A stretch of 64,000 nt of DNA from Macrocystis pyrifera (lineage: Eukaryota; Sar; Phaeophyceae; Laminariales; Laminariaceae), in assembly GCA_031763025.1 (NCBI GenBank), contig JASSKH010000016.1:3782001-3846000 (forward strand), in the 5' to 3' direction. Below, in pieces: positions 34,020 to 45,237 of this stretch. The notes below the pieces were generated by a model. The model was given only the letters and a program-made list of their open reading frames with translations, ran no database searches and had not been told where the DNA came from. Numbering within the stretch: the first letter of the stretch is position 1; each line of letters starts with the position of its first letter. The position numbers were made by a program, and so were the translations under genes.

Positions 34020-36490
34020 GGCAACAAGGTGACACACCCCCCTGTGGGACGACTTTTAGAGCCGGTTTCCTCGAAAACATGCCTTGAGGGGGGCACACAC
34101 GACGAAAATGGTGGCTTTGGAAAAAAATCGTCGAGAAGGTTGCGTAACGTCGTGTAACACTTAATACAACAACACCCCCTCGGACGATTTTCAAAGCTGG
34201 GTTTCTCAACGTACTGAATACGACCAGCGATGCGTCAATATGCAACCTTCTCGACGAAGTATTTCACACTTCGGATAACGTAACACTCGGATAACACTTA
34301 ACTACGTTATGGACCTAACAGAGGAACGTGGTAACGTACTAACATAGTGTTAGCACTGGAGAAGCGATCACGGTAACGCATTAACACAGTGTTAACTGGA
34401 AATCCACGAACGTGCACGCGCCTTGACGTTATGTCGCTGCTCGGTCTCGTCCAGCTCTGGTACAGTAACATTATGTTATGCCGTGATCCGTCCTTGAACA
34501 TACACCGTAACACAGACAGCAGTGTTAGGCTTTGACCAAACACGTATGTTGTCACTCTAACATGCCCAGATCGATATCCATCCGCATATTTACTGACATG
34601 ATAACATGATGTTGTTGTCGACGCAGCGTTAGACCTGACACACTAACATTTTGTTACCCTCAGGAGGAGTATTATACGTAACACCCTAACATAACGTTAC
34701 CATGTTCGCCAGCACTACTAGCACATAACATTGTGTTACAGATAAACAGACTAACGTAACATAACGCAATGGCCAGCACTACTATTACGGGGGTCCATAG
34801 TTAACAGGACCAAATTCTGTTAGTAAAAATAGGTAAATATATAGGTTTTTATGCATACCATAGGTCCTATTAACTATGTACCCCCGTAATAACACTACGT
34901 TTTCTGGACCCCCCATCTGATTGCCTTAGGGTCGGATAACGTCACACTTAACGTACGTTGGATACGTTACAGTCTTAGCCGGCCCATACGTAACATTATG
35001 TTAGGATGTTAGCCTAAATGCGGAAGTCTCTGTAATATTATGTTAAAACTGTTGCCGTCAGCTAAGATCTGATGGTATCATTCCGTTACCTTACTACCAT
35101 AAAAACCAATCCGGGTCTAACTTTATGCTAATGAGCTCCCGTTGGGGCCGAAGTAGTTCTAACGTAATGTTACTACGTTATCCTTTGGATCTTCCCGAGA
35201 TCTAACATGTGTTACCTGTGTTAGTGGTAAAGCGGGCGTGTGGGAGTAACATAGCGTAGCCGTGTTATCCAATTTCGCCGACATCCTAGTAGGGGATACC
35301 TACAAAAATATCCCCTGGGGGGAGGATATCATGGCATCCCCGGTAAAAAAACGCCTCCATATTTTAAAACCCCAAAACAGGGGATATTTACGAGGGATCC
35401 CCGCAAAAAACGCATCATTTGTTTTGTGGAAACCCCGCCAGTACGTTATCCATCTACAACGTAATATGCACACTCGCACGTACGAGTTATAACACGGCAG
35501 AAACATACTGTTGATGTTGGATGGGGGGTGTACGTTATCTACTAACTTGTGTCACTAGATACATTGCATACGAGTTACCAACATTAACGTAATGTTATTA
35601 ATAGTGTTTTATCGATCATATACGTTATCCGTTTGACGTATGTCATGTTATGGTAGCGAGACTTCCGTAATACCCTCACATAACGTCGCTCGAAACGGAC
35701 TGCTGCTGCGGCCGATACGGTAACATGATGTTAACGTTGTATTGACCATATACGTCATCCCTCTAACGTGTGTTGCGATAGCCCCTAGGAATTTCACTAA
35801 CACACTAACATAGTGTTATGTACGCGTTCATTTGGCCGTGTACGTTATCCGTCGAAAGGGTGTTACGGTAGCAAGAAGAATCCCGCTGACACACTAACAT
35901 AGCGTTACTCGCTACGGGCTGATGTCGCTAACACGGTAACATAATGTTAACATTTAATTGACCATGTACGTTATCCCTTCAACGTGTGCTACGATAGCCA
36001 CCAGGAATTCCGCTAACACGCTGACATAGTGTTACTCGCTATGGGCTGCATACGCTAACACCGTAACACACATACTGCGGTCAGTACGAGATCAAGGTAA
36101 CACTCTAACATAATGTTACGCGATCGCCCGCCAATATCATGACACACTAACACTATGTTATCACAAAATCCAGAAAGTAGCTAACGTACCAGGTAGTAAC
36201 GTAGTGTTTCGTTTTTTTTTTTTTCGCTGACGCCTAACATTAACCTGAAACGTGAAGTGTTACGTCATCCGAGTTGTGAAATATTTCCAAAGCGAGCCTT
36301 TTCCTTGTGTGTGCCCCCCCATGTTTTGGAGGAAACCGGGTCTGCTATTCGTCCCAGGGGGTGTGTTATCTTGAGTGTTGCATGTAGACGCATCGCTGGT
36401 CGTAGTCAGTACGCCCTCCCCGTTGTCGAGAAACCCATCTTTGAAAATTGTCCGAGGGGTTGTGTTATCTTGCGCGTCACGCGGCGTTAA
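34020..36490. repeat. Foldback array 3 (TAACAT..ATGTTA palindromes with modular ends)
   Basis: Both ends carry pairs of ~100-bp modules in opposite orientation (about 34030-34250 and 36275-36475), sharing CCCCTCGGACGATTTTCAAAG, CTGGGTTTCTC and CCAGCGATGCGTC. Between them some 30-40 short palindromes such as TAACATAGTGTTA, TAACATAATGTTA and TAACACAGTGTTA recur every 30-60 bp with unrelated spacers. Isolated end modules occur at 41110-41166, 47990-48118 and 48432-48515. Confidence 0.75.
34783..34891. mobile_element. MITE-1 copy inside foldback array 3
   Basis: Complete, with palindromes of the array on both sides. Confidence 0.88.
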
Positions 36491-39140
36491 TAGATTTGCG
36501 GCGCGAAGAACAGCGTGGACATAAACGACGGAGATACGCAGCAAGAGTCCTACAGGCAGGGATAATCTCGAGACCCCGCCGCTGCTGTCGGGGGGCGGGG
36601 GGTTACACCCGCCCCCGCCCCCGACTCCCCCCCCCCCCCCCCTTATCCCTCTCGCTTGCAGCTTGGCCGTTTTTTTTTGTCTATCAATAGCTCGGCTGTT
36701 TGTCGTCTCCTCTGCTGTCGGGTAGGGGGTAGGCTTGCTTCGATATCCCTGTCGGATCGGCCGCACGAACCATGATATCATAGCCCAAGGTCCTTCTAAT
36801 AGGGATGTGTCCGAATTGAGCCCCTTAAGGACTGTAGCCCCGTTTGGGGACAATCTACTTACGAATTGAGTGGTTTGCCCCCCCAACGGTTCTTCACCAT
36901 GTGCGTGTTCTGCACATGAAACCGCTATTTCTATCTACCCGTCGACATCCAGCAAACACAGCAAGCACACTCAGTGTCCTTGCCGATCCCTCAATCCTAA
37001 GGGCCCGTCTCAACGACAAAACCTTTTTCATGATAATCGAATAGGAAAAAAAAAATGAATTTTGTTTTGATTTGAATAGAATTTCGTGAAAAAAATATGC
37101 CTTGGGGTCCTATCGAGGAATAGCGTATTTTTTAAAAAAAAGGATTAGCGCACAAGGGCCAACGAACACTCGAGAGCAACCAACGAGGCGAGCGACGGCC
37201 CTCGTCCTCCCCGGGGCGCCGCGGTCAGCGGCCGATTGTTTCTGCCGGCACCGCCGAAGAGTCTATCGCCCTTGGGATGTCTTGGGTGGCTGGCGCAGTC
37301 CCGAAGCCCCACGCAGGCAGCAGCGACGGGGATACAGCGATCGTACTTCTGAGCGGAGTCGTGACCTGGTCGGTGCTCGTGTGGTTTCGCGAGGCAAAGG
37401 GGGACGAAAAATTGGGTTTGCGACGGCCTTGTAATTTTTGAGGCGGCGCGGATGGTCTACTCTGTGCTAGGGAGCGTCGGACCTCGCTGCTGCGGCTAGT
37501 CCGGTGGTCCTGTCTCTCGGGAATGGTGGATCTCACCTGTGAAGCAGTCGACAGCACGGCTCAAGTTTGCGTGGCTTGCTTCGGTTTCAGGAACATGCCA
37601 CGTCGAGTTGGACAAACTCCCCAAATTGAATGACACGAAGCAGAGCAAAAAAAGTCCCTAAAGACTTCGTTTTGTTCGAACCAAAATTCAAGATTCCTGC
37701 TTGGTGATTTCACGTTTCGACCAATCAGATGCAAATCAAACCAAACAAAAAAAAAACTGGCGGAGTATTATAAGAAACGTTTCTCGTTAAGATGGGTCCC
37801 AAGAGAGTTACGAGCTCAGTGGTCACAAAATCACGACACATGAGACACCACCTGGTACGTTGTGATGCTCGTGAGCAGAGTAGGTAATGCAAATGCCACG
37901 TCATCGTACTGGGTACGCCACGTACGATTAGAAGAGAGAAACACGGAATAAGCAAAGAAGAAAAGAAGAGAAAAAAAAAAAGTCGTGTCCCCCCGGAGAA
38001 CAATACATATCAAAGGAAGGAAACAAGGGTGTGTGCTGTCTTCACATCAAGTTGTTTTTTCTACCCAGCTTCGTCAGGACACCCAATGTCCGTCCTGATT
38101 CAGTATCCTAGAGAGTTACAATACAACAGTTACTGCTGTGATACCAGATACCAGGTAGACATACATGCCCGGGAATGCGTCCAGAGTTAATGGCCCGTCT
38201 CTTACGGAAAGTTTTTGGATAAACCGAAAAAATGGTGATTTTTTCGGGCCTCACAAACCAAACGCGCGGAATTGACCGACAACCTTATCGTGTCCCAGAA
38301 TGTTTCAGACTGTATTTGGACGGTGAAGTTCTCACGTATACTTGTACACAGGTATTCAGCAGCCGACAGCGAGAGGAAAACAGCCGCCGCAGCATGCGGT
38401 ACGCAAACGCGCCTCCGACAGAGTCTCGCGTACTCCCTCGACCTACATGTGGTTCGCCGCGCGGGAGTATCTCAGATCACGCACAAACATGGTACCTGGT
38501 ACTCGCGATGAGGGAAAGACGACACGTGCGCTTCACTACTAGGAGGGTTGTCTCGAGAAGTCACATCTGTCTCCCCGCTACCTTTGTTGCTCTCGTTCAT
38601 CGCATTTATCTCCCAGACGACGACTACCATCTTCCTCGAGCAGCCAGACAAGTTGTGGTTTTCAACATCGCGACTGCTAGGAGAGAGTGGCAAGGCTCTC
38701 GTAGTCGACACCCTCACAATCCGATCCCATCGGCTCGTTGGTGATGCCTGTGGGGCGCGCGGGGGTGGGTGGCGGGACACGCCAAGCAGCACAGGTACTG
38801 CTGCTGTTTTCGGCACATTCGGACGCTTGTGGCCTCCCAAGATGTGTGGAAACCTGTCGCGATGCAAACCCGGGCGAAAGTTTCGGACGCGCATGTTGAC
38901 CGAAAATGGAGCCCCATTCCCGGTTGGAGGACGTCCCGAAAAAAAAACGGTTTCGGGTCCTTAAGCTTTGATAATTGACTCGAAAACGTTTTATTTTTCG
39001 GTTGTCAAAAACCTTCCGTAAGATATGACCTCAGGACTAAGAACGAAAGGAAAGGACAGGAAAACGGAAGCACAACAAAAACATCCTCCAGGCGGCCCCG
39101 GCAGTTTGTGGTACGAGTAGCATTAGACAGGTTCTATCTA
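36491..39140. other. Mostly featureless stretch
   Basis: Holds a short poly-C run (36627-36642), a diverged MITE-3-like piece (36820-36890) and two inverted copies of the GTCGACATCC repeat. A GC-rich block at 37140-37560 is open in several frames; one ends 'VVTWSVLVWFREAKGDEK', but I cannot support a gene. Frames at 38232-38894 are unassigned. Confidence 0.4.
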
Positions 39141-39144
39141 CTGT

Positions 39145-39256
39145 TTCAGGGGACCATAGTAAATAGGACCAAATATTGCTAGTAAAAATAGGTAACATAT
39201 GTTTTTTTTATGTATACCATACCTGGTAGGTCCTATTAACTATGGACCCCCGTAAT
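39145..39256. mobile_element. MITE-1 copy
   Basis: The left end is worn (TTCAGGGGACCATAG) and ACCTGGTA lies within the right core. Confidence 0.8.
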
Positions 39257-39357
39257 AGTCGGTCTGGTACCGTACTACCCTGTCTGCCGTCTCCCTCCTG
39301 CAAACCTACGACCGTCCTCCCCCCCCGCTCCCCATCCCCTTAAAACGCCATCATATC

Positions 39358-40023
39358 ATGCCGGATGTGTGTTGCGCTTCCAACTCAATTTTGCCTCGTG
39401 TTCGTGCCAAACACGAAAGACACACAACGAAAGAAAAGAAGAAGAACAAACATAAGCGACCAAATACGAACACGCTTACCAAAGCAGATGAAGAAAACGT
39501 AAGCAGTGTACGGAAGGTTCAAAGCCTCTCCGCTCTTTGTCCGAAAGTCACGACAAGTTCTTTACATCGAGCGCCATCCCCACAAGTACATACACGGCAT
39601 GACGCAACTCTCCAGGGGCTTATTTTCCAGCCCCCACGCCCCCGAGCGCGCGCGAGACCAAGGAGCCGGCTTTGTTGTGGGAGTGGCGTCGGGATGTGCG
39701 GGTTTGCGGACTGCGGAGGACTGGTCACTTGGCGGACGGGCACCGTCGCTGGCTGCGACAACTACAGGACGAACGGTTGTAGGTTCAAGCTTACCGACCT
39801 ATTGGGACCAGTGAACTGCAAGGCCTGCGCTGCCGAGATCACTCCTGACCTGCCGTGCTGCTCGGCGGACGGCCACCGTCGCTGGGTGCGATACCTACAA
39901 GACGAGCGGTGTGGAATCATGCATACTTACCTGCTGGGGCCGGTGGGCTGCAAGGCCTGCGCCGCTGAAACGAGCCCAAGCCTGCCGTGCTTGCCTGACG
40001 CGCAGGCCCGGCAGGTTAGGTAG
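39358..40023 (+). CDS. Cys-rich repeat protein with LLGPVxCKAC motif
   Basis: A 221-codon frame. The N-terminal half is basic (Lys-rich near residue 25-40) and may not be coding. The C-terminal half carries two repeats: 'MCGFADCGGLVTWRT...GC' with 'LLGPVNCKACAAEI' and then 'LLGPVGCKACAAET', each with Cys pairs that could bind zinc. The first part of repeat 2 is out of register with repeat 1 at the protein level although the DNA aligns, so this copy may carry a small indel. A third repeat lies inverted immediately downstream. I recognise no named family. It may be one exon of a larger gene family. Confidence 0.4.
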   Translation: MPDVCCASNSILPRVRAKHERHTTKEKKKNKHKRPNTNTLTKADEENVSSVRKVQSLSALCPKVTTSSLHRAPSPQVHTRHDATLQGLIFQPPRPRARARPRSRLCCGSGVGMCGFADCGGLVTWRTGTVAGCDNYRTNGCRFKLTDLLGPVNCKACAAEITPDLPCCSADGHRRWVRYLQDERCGIMHTYLLGPVGCKACAAETSPSLPCLPDAQARQVR

Positions 40024-40024
40024 T

Positions 40025-40208
40025 GATGTTAGCGGCGCAGTCCTTTGCAGTCCACCGGCCCCAGTAGGTAGGTATACCTGAACCTACCACTGTTTGTCTT
40101 GTAGTTATTGCACCCAGCGATGGTGGCCGTCCGCCGGGTGACCAGTCCTCCACAGTCCGTGCACTCGCACGTCTCGCCGACGTCTCCCACAACAAAAGCT
40201 GGCTACTC
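40025..40208 (-). pseudogene. Inverted copy of the Cys-rich repeat
   Basis: On the minus strand it reads 'CTDCGGLVTRRTATIAGC', then 'TYLLGPVDCK', clearly homologous to the plus-strand repeats that end at about 40000. The two arms (39862-40000 and 40038-40208, also 39665-39830) could form a long hairpin around a ~40-bp loop if transcribed. Confidence 0.6.
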
Positions 40209-40554
40209 CGCGTCGCACTAAGCAGAGCTAAACGCGATACGCATTCTCGGCAACCTCAAAAAGAGTCATAAATGGAATTAAAGAATTTTCTATGTCGCTG
40301 CTCGCGGCGGTACTTTTTTTTTCTTTTTTTTTTTTGCGGTCGATTGCGCATGGTGAAAGTTAACTTTTGGCGGGAACGTTTTTTTTTTTTTTACATTCTT
40401 GTGCTGGAGAAATCGATCATGGTTTTGAGGATATCAGCATGATAAGACACACTAACTTATACCAGGTATATATCAATCCGACCAATCCTCCCGGTTGACA
40501 ATGGCCTTGGGATGGCTTCCATTTCAGCGATGCGCCATCAGGCGCGAAAGCCTT

Positions 40555-40670
40555 GTATTGCGGGGGATCATAGTAAACAGGACCAAAAATTGTTAGTAAA
40601 AATACCTAAATATATAGGTTTTTATGTATGCCATAGGTCCTGTTAATGTTAACTATGGACCCCCGTAATA
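40555..40670. mobile_element. MITE-1 copy
   Basis: TATTGCGGGGG left end; GTTAAT duplicated near the right end. Confidence 0.8.
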
Positions 40671-41231
40671 GTATATACCTGGTATGGTATATTCAATGTG
40701 AAGAATATCCACATCCATAAATCATATATAAGAACGCACTGAATATATGGAGCTATTCGTGGGTCCCGAAAGGGTTTGCTGTTTTGTTACGGTGTGCGTG
40801 TCGGAGATTCTCCTCGCGCTGCTGTTGAGTAGCTGGGCTACACACCCTCTTACCTCACTGGTGCGGCTGACGAAGTGTTCGTCACTTATTTGGACACTTT
40901 TTTTTTCCCCCCTTGGAGTGCATTCGGCTCCGGGGGGGGGGGAACACCGTCAACAAAAACCTCCTGCGAGTTACCGTACGACCCGCAAGACAGCGCACCC
41001 CTCTGGGGTTGTTTTCATCGCCGGTCCTATCGACAATAGTAGTGGGTGTGGAAAGATTACCGTCCAGGTCTTGCCATTTTCGGCGTCGCTCGGAGCCTGC
41101 CCCTTTTCCCCATTGTCGAGAGCAAACCAGCTTCGAAATTCGTCGAAGAGGGTGTGTTGTGTCATCTTATGACTCTCGTGTGCTATGTCAATGATGTTAA
41201 TCGGTCAATGACGCGTTCTAGGATAAAGAGG

Positions 41232-41676
41232 TATTTACGGGGCTCCATAGTTAATAGGACCTACCGGCGTCCCCGGTGGCTTGGTAGGTGGTCCGCGAGC
41301 CTATCAAGATCAATTTCGTGAGTTCGAGTCTCACCGAGTGCATGCTCATAGGGACTTTTTCTTGCATAAAATTGATTAGCGGAAAGCGCGAGAGCGTGAG
41401 TTAGCTGTACATTCGATGAAAATCGACGAGCAGTGGGAATGCTGAACCCTATGCGCGATAAAAACTAAAGGCACGTACCGGGGGGGAGAAGGGACGACAC
41501 CTGTGACCACGGCTTGTCCAGAAGATCGTCGAGGGTAAAACCTCCTACGAGTGGGCTGGAAAGTAAAAGTGATGATGAAAAAAAAAAAAAAAAAAAAATG
41601 GTATACATAAAAAACTATATATTTACCTATTTTTACTAACAAAATTTGGTACCGTTAACTATGGACCCCCGTAATA
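41232..41676. mobile_element. MITE-1 copy interrupted by a SINE
   Basis: Left part TTTACGGGGCTCCATAG to GGACCTA (41263) and right part TGGTATACATAAAA to CCCCCGTAATA are one MITE-1 split by the SINE, in the reverse nesting order to that at 9446-9790. Confidence 0.85.
41264..41599 (+). mobile_element. SINE-1 copy, full length, inside MITE-1
   Basis: Both Pol III boxes, full body and a 21-base A tail (41578-41599). Its uninterrupted CCTCCTACGAG supplies the empty site used to define MITE-1 insertion. Confidence 0.85.
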
Positions 41677-41678
41677 GC

Positions 41679-41985
41679 ACATTTCCGCTGATTTTTTTTT
41701 CGCGGAATGACGGAGCTCCTTAGCCCTTTTCGTACCGCAGTCCCGTTTTTGGGACAAATGACTTGGAATTAGACTGGTTTGTCCCCTAATCGGGACTGCG
41801 GTACTAGAGGGGTTAACCCAAAACCGTCGGATTGCCAGCCTTGTTCCGAAAAATGACGTTTTTTTGTATACTTGGGCCATGGGATTATTCATCGGGATGC
41901 AGTTTTGGTTTTGCTGGAGTCAGTTGTTCGGTGGAGAAGCCTCAGAAAATTTAGGGCGAACCTCTATCGTAGAACGCCTCCAATA
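41679..41985. mobile_element. MITE-4 copy with a nested TTAA element
   Basis: Begins TAGCACATTTCC, then TGACGGAGCTCCTTA; after the nested element it resumes CCCAAAACCGTCGG, and it ends near GAAGCCTCAGAAAA ... GAACGCC. The copy at 60283 shows GGCTCCTTAACCCAAAATCG without the insert. Confidence 0.55.
41720..41816. mobile_element. MITE-3 (piggyBac-like, TTAA target) nested in MITE-4
   Basis: A ~90-bp palindromic element: CCCTTTTCGTACCGCAGTCC at one end and GGGACTGCGGTACTAGAGGGG at the other. It is flanked by TTAG and TTAA where the empty site has a single TTAA. TTAA duplication and CCC ends fit piggyBac-type transposition. Confidence 0.7.
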
Positions 41986-42089
41986 TATAAAAACACGAAA
42001 ACCCTAAAACCTGGAAATGGATAAAAGGATGGGGGCCGGTGTACCTCTAGGGCTCGTGCAGTGCACTAAAGGTCTGGACCACTTGTGGT

Positions 42090-42351
42090 GCTGGGTGTCG
42101 AAGGAGAATCGATTTCGATATGTGCGATACCGATAAACGAAAAAAAACGTACTCGATACGATTTCGATGTTTGATACATTGAAGCTTTCGTTCGGTATCT
42201 GTTTCAAAAACACGGGATGGCGGGGGGTGGAGGGCAAAACACAGAACACGTTCGAAAACGATATCATATGTCGAAAGTTCGATGTTTTCGATTTATCGAA
42301 AGATTTTTCGATCGATCGAAGCTCTCTCGATACGATGTCCATCACACCTTT
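42090..42351. mobile_element. MITE-2 copy
   Basis: GTGCTGGGTGTCGAAG at the left, CGATACGATGTCCATCACAC at the right, many TCGAT palindromes between. Confidence 0.55.
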
Positions 42352-42689
42352 GGTCTGCCCCCACAGAGCCACCGAAGGCCCGTCTTGTCGGCAGTTTTCA
42401 CTGGCCAAGGCACCTCTGTACCATGGTTGACCGCAAGGGCTAGGCTCAGGGTTGTACCTATCTGCTAGGCTGATAGGATGTCTGTCCTGCGTCACACGCC
42501 GTTTATACTAGGTATGTGTTACTCACCTCCCGTCAGTCTCGCCTCTCCCACATAGCCTCCCCGCCATCACTTGTTTTCTGCTGCTGTGGTGTGAGGTGAT
42601 GGCACCATTCACAGCTTTTTTAGTTATTTTTTCTCAATTGAAAAAGGTTCCTCCGGGCAAGGACACAGACAGCATATATATGCTTTCCG

Positions 42690-42990
42690 GCTTTTTATTT
42701 CCATTTCTAGAACGGAAAATGGAACGGGAGTGTTTATACCCCCCGCCTTTTTCAGCCAAACCGGGGTGGTGTGTACGTGTATACAGGGAAAACACGTCCG
42801 CGAAAGGTGCCACCGCCCACGCTTTTGCCCCGACCCGTCGCCAACCTCAAATCCCGACGCGTTGGCAAAGGACGCCCGCAGCCCACGCAGCGTGCGCACA
42901 CCGCTTAGTTATTTTTGCTTCCGGCACGCTATTGAGGCTGACTGACGGACGCCGCCGCGGCGCAGGAGGGTGCTCAAGGATCCCCGAGTT
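42690..42990. repeat. Interspersed repeat F copy, inverted
   Basis: Contains TTTATACCCCCCGCC, ACACGTCCGCG, GCCCCGACCCGTCGCCAACC and CCCACGCAGCGTGCGCAC, the complement of the 44.3-kb copy. Confidence 0.5.
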
Positions 42991-43115
42991 AACCCTTTCT
43001 TTTTTTTTTTTTACTTTTAGGACCGCAGCCCCGTTTGGGGGACGGACTCCTATACTCGTAATTTGACTGGTTTGTGCCCACACTAAAAGTGCGTTGCTAG
43101 AGGGGTCAAAGGCAT

Positions 43116-43265
43116 ACCGCTCTGTCCCCGAACATAGGGACCGTTGTCCCCGAACATAGGGACCGTTGTCCCCGAACATAGGGACCGTTGTCTCTAAATA
43201 TAGGAACCGTTTTATTTGAATATTTTGTGAACAAAAACTGTGCTTACGTTTAGGAACAGAGTGGT
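43116..43265. mobile_element. MITE-6 copy with a 22-bp internal tandem repeat
   Basis: ACCGCTCTGTCCCCG on the left and GGAACAGAGTGGTAC on the right. Between them GTTGTCCCCGAACATAGGGA repeats three times and then decays. Confidence 0.65.
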
Positions 43266-43326
43266 ACCGGAGAAGGGCGTTGAGTTGGTACGGGAGTGAT
43301 GCGATCGTTTTTCAGCGCCAGTTACC

Positions 43327-43434
43327 ATTACGGAGGGCCATAGTAAACGGGACCAAATTTTGTTAGCTATAATAGGGAAATATATAGGTTTTTGTGTGCA
43401 CCGCAGGTGTTATTTACTATGGTAATCCGTGATA
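43327..43434. mobile_element. MITE-1 copy, diverged right end
   Basis: CATTACGGAGGGCCATAG ... TATGGTAATCCGTGATA. Confidence 0.75.
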
Positions 43435-43516
43435 GTTTTCTCTCGACAACGGTAACAAGGTTGCTGTACATCATGACGTCGAAAAAAAAACTCTATTTTC
43501 GGAAAAAAAAAAAAAG

Positions 43517-43544
43517 GCTCTCTCTGTCTCTCTCTCTCTCTCTC
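43517..43544. repeat. (CT)n microsatellite; twin at 43792-43813
   Basis: Both lie in a duplicated ~100-bp segment (TCCGnnAACACC and TCAGATAGAT words follow each). Confidence 0.75.
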
Positions 43545-43933
43545 AATCAGATAGATTTTTCCGAAAACACCTTTATCGTTCGGCGTTTACCGGCAAAAAT
43601 CATTTTCCCGTTCTGGAAAAATAGAGCGCCAAAAAAAAAACTTTCGCGTTACCCTCTGTGCGGTACCAACGCTCTTTTACGGTATAGTAAAAACGAACGA
43701 TAAGGCATGCCTTGTGTGAGGTATGTGTGCCTTACACAACGGTGATACGGGTGCTAATAAAGCCGAACGTCACAACTTTCGGAAAAAAAGGCTCTCTCTC
43801 TCTCTCTCTCTCGACCAGATAGATCTTTCCGCGAACACCATGGTTGTTATTCAGTGTTTATTGGCAAAACCTTCTCTCGTTCTGAAAAAAACGAGCGCAT
43901 TACCCCTTTGTGCGGACGAACACTCAATGCTCC

Positions 43934-44030
43934 TTAACCCCTTTAGTACCGCAGTCCCGATTTGGGGACAAACCAGTCTAATTCCAAGTGATTTGTCCCA
44001 AAAACGGGACTGCGGTACTGAAAGGGTTAA
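43934..44030. mobile_element. MITE-3 copy with TTAA on both sides
   Basis: TTAA-CCCCTTTAGTACCGCAG at the left and CTGCGGTACTGAAAGGG-TTAA at the right. The ~20-bp ends are near-perfect inverted repeats. Worn relatives lie at 43010-43115, 47290-47345 and 55636-55690. Confidence 0.75.
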
Positions 44031-44182
44031 GGTGTGTTCAGCATCACCACTTTTGTCATACTTGGTTTTCACGACGAAAAAAGCCATAAGGGGCATATTT
44101 TTCGGTCAAAACCGGGTAAAATACCTAAAACGTTGGTAGAATTGCGGCGTCATATGTTTATATCCCCTCTATATAACCTGTG

Positions 44183-44293
44183 TCACGGGGGACGACCATA
44201 CAGTAGCGATCAGGGCCCATCGTATCCACAACAACCTATGTGTTGCAGTATTTTTACCCGGAATATTTGGTCCTGACCACTATTATATGATCC
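44183..44293. mobile_element. Decayed MITE-1 copy
   Basis: CACGGGGGACGACCATA, AACAACCTATGTG and AATATTTGGTCCTG remain in order. Confidence 0.5.
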
Positions 44294-44319
44294 TTGTGCT
44301 CCCTGCACAACGGCTGTGC

Positions 44320-44700
44320 CGTCAGCCCTGGTAATGTGCCAGGTAAAAAAAAAATGGTGTGCGTGCGCTGCATGGGCTGTGGGCATCTTGCCAATGCGTC
44401 GGGATTTTAGGTTGCAGACAGGTTGCGGCACGCGCGGGGCATCTCGTGTGGACGTGTTTTTGCCTTCCTCCCCCCGGGGTAGCTAAAAAACGGCGGGCCG
44501 TTTTCCCCTCTTTGCGATTTATCACCAAAAAAAACTCTGTTTGGTCCCCTCTTTGCGATTTATCACAAAAAAAAACTCTGTCTGAGAAAGCACGTATACA
44601 CGCGCCACCCGACGATTGGCTAAAAGAGGCAGGGGGTATATATACCCCCGTTTGACCTTTTTTCCCGTTTTGTCAAAACGAACCAGTGTACGTACGAGTA
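44320..44700. repeat. Interspersed repeat F copy
   Basis: Includes GGTTGCGGCACGCGCGGGGC and TATATACCCCCGTTTGAC, plus a ~40-bp internal duplication (CCCCTCTTTGCGATTTATCA). Confidence 0.5.
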
Positions 44701-44867
44701 TACCTCACACAAAAACTGAATTTTGAGAAAATGTGGTACGTAGGCAGTTTTTGGTTTTGTAACATAAACAGAGGCGTGCTACGGTAGAGGCGCACCTGTA
44801 AATTTCTGATAATTTTCTGAGGATTTTCCTCACTTGAGGAGCTGCATAGTACTACTAAGTCGTTAAG

Positions 44868-44976
44868 TACTACGGGGGACCATAGTAAATAGGACCAGAA
44901 ATTGTTAGCAAAAATGGGTAAATATATAGGTTTTTGTGTGTACCGTAGGTCCTGTTAACTATGGTCCCCCGTAATA
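44868..44976. mobile_element. MITE-1 copy
   Basis: Complete inverted ends. Confidence 0.85.
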
Positions 44977-45237
44977 GTAAGTCACCCTAAAACCGTCTGT
45001 TGAGAACAAATGCACACTTGAAACCCGATGAGAAGTCAGTCCTATGGCCTATATAGTGCTGAAGTTGAGAAGCCCCATCGGGCAAAAAAATGCTACCGTA
45101 AAACGTTTGGGACTTTAGAGCGAAATATTGACCCATGAAACCTTGACGATCACAGCAAATACATTTGCGCAGTTTTTTCAGCAGTTGGTGAGAGCCCCTT
45201 CAGCCAGACAAGGTTGGGCCCAAAACATACAAGAGTT

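Noticed and set aside
36260-36886. 208-codon minus-strand frame
   Set aside because: Begins outside and runs into the end modules of foldback array 3 and a C-run; not conserved in other copies of the modules.
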